Shown one piece after another: positions 56,633-64,000 of a stretch of 64,000 nt of DNA. Position 1 is the stretch's first letter. Each line of letters starts with the position of its first letter. This DNA is from Jiella avicenniae (GTDB lineage Bacteria; Pseudomonadota; Alphaproteobacteria; Rhizobiales; Rhizobiaceae). The DNA is taken from NCBI RefSeq assembly GCF_021390325.1, contig NZ_JAJUWU010000007.1:215621-279620 (forward strand), in the 5' to 3' direction. Both the position numbers and the translations under genes were made by a program. A model generated the notes under the pieces. It was given only the letters and a program-made list of their open reading frames with translations. It was not told the DNA's origin and made no database searches.

Positions 56633-58384
56633 ATGGTGCGGAAGAAGGCGGTTGTGGCGCTCGTGCTCCTCGCCGCGAGCAGCGGACCGGCCCTGTCGCA
56701 GACCCACGTCCGCGAGTCGCTGACGACTTTCTTGCAGGACGACGAGAAGATCGCGAGCCTCCTCAAGGGGGTTGCTGTGATGAAGTCGCGCGACGACGCG
56801 CCGAAGGACTCCGCCGAGTACCGGACCAGCTGGGAGTACTGGGCCGCGATCCACGGCTACGCCGGTCCGGAGACGCGGACCATCGAGAGCTTCAAGGAGC
56901 TCCTCGCCCAGAGGGCTCCCGACGTCGCGCCGTTCCTAAGCAGTTTCTTCACGGGGCTCGCGGACAACACGCCCCCCGACGCGCTCGCGGAGGAGGTCTG
57001 GGCGACGTGCCAGCACGGCACCGACCAGTTCCTTGCCTGGCACCGGATGTACCTCTACTTCTTCGAGCGCGTGCTGCGTGCCGCATCGGGCGACGAGACG
57101 TTCGCCCTGCCGTACTGGGATTACACGAACCCCGGCTCGCCCGGCGACGAGCCGTGGCGGATGCCTGCGTTGTTCGTCGTCTCGCAGCTCCAGGGCGAGA
57201 CGGGCCCCGTTCCTAATCCGCTGTTCGAGCCGCGTCGGACGGCGGGGTTCGGCTCGACAGTCGAACTCGACACTGCACAGACCGACATCGATCCAATCCT
57301 CGCCCTCGACGACTTCCTCGACTTCCAATCGACGCTCGACGGCACCGTTCACGGCTACGTCCACTGCGCAACCGGCAACGGCTGCCTCGCGCCGCGGATG
57401 GGCATCGTGCCGTTCGCGGGCGCCGACCCGATCTTCTGGCACCACCACTCCAACGTCGACCGGATTTGGTCGTGCTGGCTCGATCGGCACGGCGCCGACA
57501 CCTTGTCGCCGGCCGATTCGGACTGGATGAAGACGACGTTCGCCTTCGTCGACGAGACGGGAGCGCGGGTGGAGATGGCGGTCTCCGAGCTCTTCGATCC
57601 GAAGGGTCGAATCGACTACCGCTACGACGCCGTGGACGCCGCGGCCTGCTTCCGCGACCCTCCCCAGGTCCTCGTGGCCGCGGCCGGCTCGCGCAACGCG
57701 GCAGGATCCGGCGCCGGTAGCGCAGCCGCAGCGGAACCGGCCGCCTCCCCGCGCGTCCTCGCCCGTGACATCCGCCTCGTCGAGCGGTCGACGGTGGTGC
57801 CGATGGCGGCCGCCGGCGCGGCGAACCCGGCCGCGGCGGGCGAAGCGCGGGCGGTGGGACCGCGGCGGACTGTGCTGCGCCTCAACGACGTGCAGGCCGA
57901 GGGGCAACCCGGCGCGACGATCGCCGTGGAGCTCGTCTCCGCCGCGGACGGACGCCGGGCGCGGGTCGGCACAATCGCGTTCTTCGCGCTGGAGAGCCAC
58001 GAGGGGGGCCACGCCCACGGCGGCATGTCGCGCAGCTATGCGTTCGAACTGACGGGCGCGCTCGGCGACCTCGGTGTCTCCTCGCCAACTGACGTGACGG
58101 TCGTACTGCGGGCGGAGAGCTTCCTTCCGACCGTCGTCGCCGCCGGACCGGCCACGCCGCCTGCGGCAGCAGCGGTCGACGCCGACGCGGTGGCCGCAGC
58201 GCTTGGCGACCTCGACGCAGAGGCTTTCGGCCGCCTACGTACGGAGGCCGAGGGCGCAGCCCTTGATTCGGTCGCCGCAGCAGGAGCGCCGCCGCCGGGC
58301 ACGGAGGCCGTTACCGCCGCAGACGACCTCTTCCGCAGCGCCAACATCACCGTGCGCGAGATCGTGCTCGACGTCCGCGAGTAG
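56633..58384 (+). CDS. secreted tyrosinase (type-3 copper)
   Basis: A 583-aa exported tyrosinase that hydroxylates monophenols and oxidises diphenols to quinones with O2. Signal peptide residues 1-23 (ending PALSQ). The CuA ligands are His74, His128 (CQHGTDQF) and His137 (WHRMYLYFFE); the CuB ligands are His240, His244 (VHGYVH) and a His in DPIFWHHHSNVDRIW (about 271). After the catalytic domain (to about 340) comes an Ala/Gly-rich linker and a C-terminal domain with MSRSYAFELTG, like the shielding domain of hemocyanin-type enzymes. GGAGG supports the ATG at 56633. It opens the plus-strand arm. Confidence 0.93.
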   Translation: MVRKKAVVALVLLAASSGPALSQTHVRESLTTFLQDDEKIASLLKGVAVMKSRDDAPKDSAEYRTSWEYWAAIHGYAGPETRTIESFKELLAQRAPDVAPFLSSFFTGLADNTPPDALAEEVWATCQHGTDQFLAWHRMYLYFFERVLRAASGDETFALPYWDYTNPGSPGDEPWRMPALFVVSQLQGETGPVPNPLFEPRRTAGFGSTVELDTAQTDIDPILALDDFLDFQSTLDGTVHGYVHCATGNGCLAPRMGIVPFAGADPIFWHHHSNVDRIWSCWLDRHGADTLSPADSDWMKTTFAFVDETGARVEMAVSELFDPKGRIDYRYDAVDAAACFRDPPQVLVAAAGSRNAAGSGAGSAAAAEPAASPRVLARDIRLVERSTVVPMAAAGAANPAAAGEARAVGPRRTVLRLNDVQAEGQPGATIAVELVSAADGRRARVGTIAFFALESHEGGHAHGGMSRSYAFELTGALGDLGVSSPTDVTVVLRAESFLPTVVAAGPATPPAAAAVDADAVAAALGDLDAEAFGRLRTEAEGAALDSVAAAGAPPPGTEAVTAADDLFRSANITVREIVLDVRE

Positions 58385-58626
58385 CCGCGGGCGACCGCTC
58401 TCCCTCGTGGCGCCATTGAAGGCTTCCGCTTCCGGTCTGTCAGAGTTTCGCCGGACAGTTCTTTGAACTATACGCATGTTCTCAAGATGATCAAATTGAC
58501 AACGCGAGGAGATTCATTACTTTACAAGTCTATATTGTTGGTAGGTAGAACGTCGGCGATCCGCAGTTTAGGAGGTCGTGCCGGTGCGAGAATCTTTTGA
58601 TTCTCTTTTGGTCGCGGAGGCGAGCT

Positions 58627-61041
58627 ATGCTCTTGAAGTTCATTGCAATGGGTACTCTTTGTGTTGCAGGCCCTGCAATTGGGCAGACGCTGCAGCCGCA
58701 GGGGCCGGACACCGTCGTTGCCAGCCGTGATGATCTCGCGCGGGCGCTCATCGGTCTCGCGGATGCCATGGGCGGCGAGACGCCCGAGAATGCGGAAGCG
58801 AGCGGGGCGGATGCTGAGTCCCCGGTCGACGATGTCGCGATCTCGACCGAGGCGCTCAACGCCCTGTCGAGCGGCCCGATTGACGCGCAGGCGCGCGCCC
58901 TGATCGTAACGAACCTCCAGGCTGCGGGGCACGGCACCAGCGCGCGGCTCCTCTCGCAGGCGCTCGAGACGATGAGCGAGACCCCGGAGAGCGCGATCGC
59001 GAAGCTGGTCGCAGGCCGCTTCTGCCGGATCATCTGCGCGGAGCAGAGCCCGCTGCGCCGCTGCCGGCAGGAACCGCTAGCGCTGCCGTCCGCCGAGGTC
59101 GCCGGCCCGGCGGCGCGCAACGCGTGCGACCCGCACGAGATCGCCGAGATGGACGAGTGGCGGCCGATCTTCGGCGCCAACAGAAGCGCCGAACACATGG
59201 GCAGTGCGTCGGCGCTCTACGGCGACGGGCCCGACAACCCGAACATCCCCTCTGGTTACACCTTCCTTGGCCAGTTCATCGACCACGACATGACCGCGAC
59301 GCTCGTGGCGCTCGGCCAGGTCGAGAATGTCGTACAGACCGCGGTCGCGATGGCCGGTCCGCAAACTGCCGGGGAAGTGAACCAGCGAGCGGGAGGCGCC
59401 GCTTCGCTGACGGACGCGGCGGCGCTCTTGCTCTCGGCGGCGGTCGCGAAGTCGATGGACCCGACGGCGGAGAGCCGAGGCGGCAGCGGTGAACTCGAGA
59501 TCTCCAACGGCCGGTCGGCCGACCTCGACCTCGACAGCGTCTACGGACCCTACTCGAGCTATGAGTCGATCATAGACGCCGTAGTCAACGGGGAAGCGTT
59601 CGCCGTGTCCGGTTTCGAGCGGCGGGAGGGCGTGCCAACAGGCCGATTCGCGTTCCACGTCGTTCGTTCGCCGGGCGGATACGACAGCCCCCCGTCCTAC
59701 GACGCGAACGGCGAGACGACACAGCCCCGGCTAGAGAGGGCGCCACTCACGGGCTTCGACTTCCCGCGCGCGTCCGATCTCGCCGCGACGGTGATCGACC
59801 CACGCAACGACGAGAACAAGGTGATCGCCGGCATCCATACGATGTTCGAGTTGATGCACAACGACTGCGTCGACTTTTATACGCAGCACCAGGGCAGGAG
59901 CACGGCCGACGCGGCAACGCGGCTGACGATCCCCTCCGCCTACAACCGCTGCCGGCTTGAGGTGCCTATGGTGTACCAGACGGTGCTCCTGACGGACTAC
60001 CTGCCGCGCACCCTTGACGCCACGTTCGCCGGCGACCTTCTCGGCGCGAGCAGCGTCAATCCGCAGGACAACGAGCTCCCGCAAGCCGCCGGCAGCATCT
60101 CCGCGCAGCCGGTCATCGATGCGCTCCGCTTCTACGAGGTCCCGCCGAGCCATACGACGCAGATCCCGGAATCGTTCGCCGTCGCCGCGTTTCGCCTCGG
60201 CCACAGCCAGCTCCGTTCCGGCTACGCACTGCAGAGGGACACCTTCAATGAACAGGGTGACTACATCGGCGGAGCGGGCCGCAAGCTGTTCGATGCCGCG
60301 ACCGGTATGAGCGACCTCAGCGGCCGCCAGCCGATGGCGCCGGAGACGGTCGTCGACTGGTCCCGATTTTTCCAACTTGGCGGCGAGCCGCTACGCTCGA
60401 AGGCGATCGACCTCAAGCTGCCGTCCGAGGTGGCGCACATGCCCGTCAAGGCGTTGCCGCCGGAGCCGCGTCCAGGCGAGGTGCCGGACGTGCGGACAGA
60501 CACGCCGAGCGAGCAGAACCTTGCGCGCCGCAATATCCTGCGCGCCGCGGCGCCGACACATCGACCGGCCGGCCCGGAGGGTCCTGAGGTCGACTACGGC
60601 GGCGTCGGTCTGCCGCCGGCGGAGGACTACGTCGCCTTCCTGTCGCTGCAACTCGACGGTTACGACGGCGAGCCGGTGTTCACGGAGGTTCGCGACACCC
60701 TCGGTGTGCCGGAGGGGCACCCGATCCCGCTTTGGCTCTATGTGCTTGGCGAGGCGCAGAACCAGAACGGCGGCGAGCGCCTCGGGACCATCGGCAGCGT
60801 CATCGTGGGCGAGACTATCGCCGGCATCATCGCCTACGACGACCAATCTGTCCTCAATGCGCCACTGCCGAGCGAGGGCCCGGTGTGGGAGCCCATCGCG
60901 ACGGTGCGGGACGAGAAGCGCTACTCGATGCCGGACGTCGTGCGGCACCTCCAAGCGCACGTCTGCCTCAGCGAGGGAGGTGAGCGGATGCCGGTCCGGC
61001 TCGTCTCCGAGCCGGACGCTGCGACCGCGACCTGTTCGTAG
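58627..61041 (+). CDS. secreted animal-type haem peroxidase
   Basis: An 804-aa exported member of the peroxidase-cyclooxygenase superfamily. A signal peptide (about 1-20) precedes the catalytic domain. The distal His lies in GYTFLGQFIDHDMT (about His220) and the proximal His in VAAFRLGHSQLRSGYAL, matching myeloperoxidase. The segment that should read R-x-H-N (distal Arg) is ELMHN, so the catalytic Arg appears to be Leu. GGAGG precedes ATG 58627. A TTGACA occurs at 58496-58501 in the AT-rich 242-bp gap after the tyrosinase gene, so it may have its own promoter. H2O2 could come from the LodA-like oxidase. Confidence 0.87.
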   Translation: MLLKFIAMGTLCVAGPAIGQTLQPQGPDTVVASRDDLARALIGLADAMGGETPENAEASGADAESPVDDVAISTEALNALSSGPIDAQARALIVTNLQAAGHGTSARLLSQALETMSETPESAIAKLVAGRFCRIICAEQSPLRRCRQEPLALPSAEVAGPAARNACDPHEIAEMDEWRPIFGANRSAEHMGSASALYGDGPDNPNIPSGYTFLGQFIDHDMTATLVALGQVENVVQTAVAMAGPQTAGEVNQRAGGAASLTDAAALLLSAAVAKSMDPTAESRGGSGELEISNGRSADLDLDSVYGPYSSYESIIDAVVNGEAFAVSGFERREGVPTGRFAFHVVRSPGGYDSPPSYDANGETTQPRLERAPLTGFDFPRASDLAATVIDPRNDENKVIAGIHTMFELMHNDCVDFYTQHQGRSTADAATRLTIPSAYNRCRLEVPMVYQTVLLTDYLPRTLDATFAGDLLGASSVNPQDNELPQAAGSISAQPVIDALRFYEVPPSHTTQIPESFAVAAFRLGHSQLRSGYALQRDTFNEQGDYIGGAGRKLFDAATGMSDLSGRQPMAPETVVDWSRFFQLGGEPLRSKAIDLKLPSEVAHMPVKALPPEPRPGEVPDVRTDTPSEQNLARRNILRAAAPTHRPAGPEGPEVDYGGVGLPPAEDYVAFLSLQLDGYDGEPVFTEVRDTLGVPEGHPIPLWLYVLGEAQNQNGGERLGTIGSVIVGETIAGIIAYDDQSVLNAPLPSEGPVWEPIATVRDEKRYSMPDVVRHLQAHVCLSEGGERMPVRLVSEPDAATATCS

Positions 61042-61180
61042 GGGCGGCGACCGGAAGGCCCGACTGCGGGGCGGCTCAACGCGGGCCACCCCGAGCACCC
61101 GTTCCGCGCGGCGCTCGCACGGGAGGAGGCCGTGATCGGCTCTTCCGGTGCGCCGTGGCCCGCACAGCCCGGAGGTTGAC

Positions 61181-63532
61181 ATGCGATGGGGTTTCCTCGC
61201 GCCGCTCGGCGCCATCCTCCTCTGTTCGCCCGCGATGGCGCAGGACGGGGACGCGGCACAATCCGCCGGCGTCGACATACCGACTGATCCGACCCTCGTG
61301 TCCGTGCAAGCGAGCATCGTCGATCCCGACCGGCTTGGCGCCGACGCCGCCGGCGAGATCGTCGTCTCGATCGTTGCCCAGGCGGACGTCGGCGAGAGCA
61401 TTCTCGAAGTCGCCTACGGCGGCGTCGCCAACGGACGAAACCTCGACAGCTTCGCGCAACTGTCGCCGAGCGAGCGCAGCTACGCCGGCGTCGCCATGAA
61501 CCAGCGGTACAGGCGCAACCTCGGCGACATCCGTCAGGGGCAGCCGGTCGCTGTCTCTCTGCCGCTCGCCGTTGCGGGCGAGGGGCGCGGCTATGTCGCA
61601 ATCAGCATCCTGCCAGGAGCGGGCAACCCGTCGATCTTCGCCGAGAGCGCGACGATCCACGTCCTCGCGCAGGACGGCCGGGCGTTCGCCGGCGGCGAGA
61701 GCTTCCAGGGGCTCGAGGAGCAGCGCATCCTCGCGGTCCCAGCGATGCCGCCCGGCGTGCCGGAACCGGCAATGCGGGCGCGCGCGATGGAAGAGTCGGC
61801 GGCAAGCAGCGCCGCGGAGCGAATCAGGAGCCTGCGCCAGAGCGGTGCGACGACGGAGGTCGAGCGCCGGATCGAGGAGCCTGCCGGGGTCCTGCCGGCA
61901 CCGAGCCTCGCGCCTCCGCCGCTGCCGCTGGAGCGGCAGGCCCCCGCGGCGGTGCCGCTGCAGGACGCCGCCCCCTTCGTGCCGACGCCGCAGGATCGCA
62001 GCGACGCGGGAGGAGAGGTCACGATCAGCGGGGTCCTCTCGTTCACGGACGTCGTCGGCGGGACGCATCCGGTCACGTTCGCGAGCATCACCCTCGTCGA
62101 CGCCGAGCCCAGCATCGACCGCGACATCGCCGTCGCGGAAACCGACGCGGAGGGCCGCTTCACCTTCAGCGTCAGCAACCGCGACACCGACGGGACGGGG
62201 ATCGACCCCTACATCATCGCGAGTGCGGCCGGCGCGACGGTGGAGGTGGTCCGCTTCGACGACGGCGACCCCCACAGGATCGCCTCCGTCCTGACGGCGG
62301 ACGCCGAAGACCTGCCGGACGGCACCGAGCTCGTCATCAACCTCACCGCGACGAACGACACCGGCCTTCCGAACAACGTCGCTTTCGAGGTGTACGAGGC
62401 GGCGAACAAGCTGTCGCGCTTCGTGGAGGGTCTCGAGCAGGAGCTTCCTCCGCTTGTGACGATCCGCTATCCGCGCGTCGTCAACGGCGTCGCGACGGAC
62501 AGCTCCGACTACTCGAACAGCGTCATCCGCCTCGGCGGCTCCGACGCGCACGACTGGGACAACATCATGCACGAGTACGGTCACCATCTTCAAATGGTGT
62601 ACGCGCTCGCGGACAGTCCCGGCGGCCCCCACAGCATCAACGAGAACCTCTGCCTGTCGCGCGGCAAGGGGCCCGGGATCCGCCTTGCCTGGGGCGAGGC
62701 GTGGCCGACCTTCTTCGGGACGCTGGCCCAGCGGGCGATGGGACTCGACAGCCTCGGCATCCCCGACGTCGGCGACACACGCTACATCGACACCAAGCCG
62801 ACCCTCTCCGCGCTCGAGTACGACCTCGAAGCCGAGCTGCCGCCGGGTTCGAGCGGCGGCGAGGGCAACGAGTTGACGATCCAGCGCGCGCTCTTCGACA
62901 TCTACGACGCGTCGGCGGAGGACCCCCTCGAGAGCGACCCGGCGCTTCTCTGGCAGGCCGCCCGCGCCGCCCGTCCGACCTCGCTGTCGGAGTACATGCC
63001 GTACCTGCAGTCCGCGCTCGGCGACGGGAGGATCGGGCCGCTCGGCGGGGTCCTTGTGCATCACCGCCTCGCGGCCGGCCTCAAGGCGCCCGCCGACGGG
63101 CACATGGTGGAAGAGCCCCGCGCGGTGACGTTCGAGTGGAGCACGACGACGGCGTGCGGCGGCAACGGCGCCGAGGCGGCTGTCCGCGTCGTCGAGCCCG
63201 TCGCGGGATCGACGGTGTGGCAGTCGCCGTTCGTGGCCGGCTCGTCCTACACGCCGACCGAGACGGAGCTCGCGTCGATCTTCGACGGGGGCCACGCCGA
63301 GCTCCTGTGGCTCGTCCTCAGCCGCGATCCGGCGACGCCGCAAACCGGCGCCTACGCGAGCGCGGTGCACCGCATCGGGAGCGACGTCGTTGTTGAGGTC
63401 GCCACCGGTTCGGATGCGGCGTTGTTGGCCGCGGAGGCCGTCGCCGAGCCGTCGTTCGCGGACCGGGCGGCCGTTGCTCCGGCGCCGGCGATGTCGGTCG
63501 AGACCTCGTCGTTCATCCGCGTCATGGAGTAG
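61181..63532 (+). CDS. secreted HExxH metallopeptidase with carboxypeptidase-regulatory-like domain
   Basis: A 783-aa exported protein. Signal peptide residues 1-20 (ending SPAMA). Residues about 275-350 (GEVTISGVLSF ... ETDAEGRFTFSVS) look like a carboxypeptidase-regulatory or bacterial Ig-like fold. The catalytic zinc motif is HEYGHHLQ (464-471), with a candidate third ligand Glu in LAWGEAWPTFF (about 506), a gluzincin-like arrangement. A C-terminal domain of unknown type follows. GGAGG precedes the ATG at 61181. Third gene of the plus-strand arm; probably modifies or matures extracellular proteins. Confidence 0.85.
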   Translation: MRWGFLAPLGAILLCSPAMAQDGDAAQSAGVDIPTDPTLVSVQASIVDPDRLGADAAGEIVVSIVAQADVGESILEVAYGGVANGRNLDSFAQLSPSERSYAGVAMNQRYRRNLGDIRQGQPVAVSLPLAVAGEGRGYVAISILPGAGNPSIFAESATIHVLAQDGRAFAGGESFQGLEEQRILAVPAMPPGVPEPAMRARAMEESAASSAAERIRSLRQSGATTEVERRIEEPAGVLPAPSLAPPPLPLERQAPAAVPLQDAAPFVPTPQDRSDAGGEVTISGVLSFTDVVGGTHPVTFASITLVDAEPSIDRDIAVAETDAEGRFTFSVSNRDTDGTGIDPYIIASAAGATVEVVRFDDGDPHRIASVLTADAEDLPDGTELVINLTATNDTGLPNNVAFEVYEAANKLSRFVEGLEQELPPLVTIRYPRVVNGVATDSSDYSNSVIRLGGSDAHDWDNIMHEYGHHLQMVYALADSPGGPHSINENLCLSRGKGPGIRLAWGEAWPTFFGTLAQRAMGLDSLGIPDVGDTRYIDTKPTLSALEYDLEAELPPGSSGGEGNELTIQRALFDIYDASAEDPLESDPALLWQAARAARPTSLSEYMPYLQSALGDGRIGPLGGVLVHHRLAAGLKAPADGHMVEEPRAVTFEWSTTTACGGNGAEAAVRVVEPVAGSTVWQSPFVAGSSYTPTETELASIFDGGHAELLWLVLSRDPATPQTGAYASAVHRIGSDVVVEVATGSDAALLAAEAVAEPSFADRAAVAPAPAMSVETSSFIRVME

Positions 63533-63563
63533 GCGCGGGTGGACAGCCTGCGACGAAGCTGTG

Positions 63564-63740
63564 ATGCCCTCGGAGGTCCGCGTAGTCCGCGAACTCAACA
63601 AGCTCGTCGCCGAGCGCGGCAGGCCCAGGGAGATCGTCAGTGACATGGGACCGAGCTGCCCTCCCGCGCCAGCCTCAAGTTGTAGGAAACCCGCGGGATC
63701 GAGGAGCACTCCATCGGCGTTAGCCGTGGGATTTCAGGAC
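63564..63740 (+). pseudogene. remnant of an IS3-family transposase (OrfB)
   Basis: The translation MPSEVRVVRELNKLVAERG followed by RPREIVSD is the integrase-core segment of IS3-type OrfB (relatives read IVSDNGTEL). After IVSD one base is lost, and in the shifted frame GTELPSRASLKL, a stop and then ETRGIEEHSIG can be read. Both ends of the gene are missing. A decayed insertion sequence next to the oxidase cluster. Confidence 0.75.
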
Positions 63741-64000
63741 CTGGTCTTTCAGATCGTGGGGCCATTCTGTTTCGCCGGACCTCTCGCCAGCAAACTGCAT
63801 CGTCGCCGATGACGGTTCGCAATGCCTGCCTGATTGGCGAGCAGGCGGCCGCTCAGTCCCGAGTGATCTGCGCGGAGGGCTGGAGGAAATTAGCGGCGAT
63901 GGACGAAAGAAGCGATGCAGGAAACGGCAGCCCCGATGGCTCGGTTGTGCATCAGCAGGTGTCTAAATTTTTCTGATTGGCTGGTCCGGCGGGGGGGGGG
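63741..64000. other. non-coding tail ending in ten G
   Basis: No gene recognised. The last ten bases (63991-64000) are all G, which in short-read assemblies often marks a contig edge rather than genome sequence. Confidence 0.5.

Noticed and set aside
56369..56854. 161-codon minus-strand frame across the divergent promoter
   Set aside because: It crosses the tandem repeats and the tyrosinase signal-peptide region; no motif.
61076..63709. 877-codon minus-strand open frame
   Set aside because: Antisense shadow of the metallopeptidase gene; Arg/His/Asp-rich composition with no domain, whereas the plus strand has a signal peptide and HEYGH motif.
1..64000. CRISPR arrays, rRNA genes, prophage structural genes
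   Set aside because: No regularly spaced repeat series, no rRNA-like sequence and no phage structural proteins were seen.

Overview
The window looks like chromosomal DNA of a high-GC alphaproteobacterium, most likely of the order Hyphomicrobiales (Rhizobiales). Evidence for this is alaS facing icd across a shared terminator (a rhizobial arrangement), a dimeric-type NADP isocitrate dehydrogenase, and tight ATGA/TGATG operon overlaps. The genus cannot be fixed from the sequence alone.

Layout. (1) 1-7.5 kb is core: alaS, icd, a type-B carboxylesterase, a TrmJ-type RNA methyltransferase and murI. (2) 7.6-16.9 kb is a catabolic locus. A LysR regulator with a CTCAT-N11-ATGAG box diverges from an operon encoding a PotD-type ABC importer, a DadA-like flavoprotein, an HcnABC/opine-oxidase-like three-subunit amine dehydrogenase and a RidA protein. 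Together they look like uptake and oxidative deamination of an opine, D-amino acid or related amine. (3) 17.0-18.8 kb holds a DapA-family lyase and an atypical SDR. (4) 19.2-20.9 kb holds tRNA-Met(CAU), a secreted delta-class carbonic anhydrase candidate and tRNA-Ser(GCU).

(5) A tyrosine integrase directly after tRNA-Ser marks the left edge of a genomic island. Its first part (22.7-29.5 kb) is a poorly characterised gene set around a soluble AAA+/M41 (FtsH-like) protease, with a PD-(D/E)XK-like protein and several unknown small proteins. Next is a defence block (29.9-47.4 kb). It contains McrBC, where McrB carries an EVE/PUA-like insertion, and a coupled four-gene operon: DUF1998 helicase, SNF2 helicase, Eco57I/PglX-like adenine methylase and HNH nuclease. 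This operon resembles class 1 DISARM, but its helicase and DUF1998 parts are fused, no PLD nuclease is visible and an HNH nuclease is present. (6) An IS110-family element with an in-frame amber codon follows.

(7) 49.0-63.5 kb is a striking cluster of mostly secreted oxidative enzymes: a LodA-like quinoprotein oxidase with its LodB-like flavoprotein, a metzincin, a broken lipocalin-sized protein, a frameshifted multicopper oxidase, a tyrosinase, an animal-type haem peroxidase and an HExxH metallopeptidase. Divergent transcription runs from an intergenic region with two tandem 30-bp repeats. The cluster could form an extracellular phenol-oxidising, H2O2-producing and H2O2-using protein-modification system. 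Several genes between 48 and 56 kb carry single-base lesions. The window ends in an IS3-type transposase remnant and a run of ten G. The right end of the island (attR) was not found.
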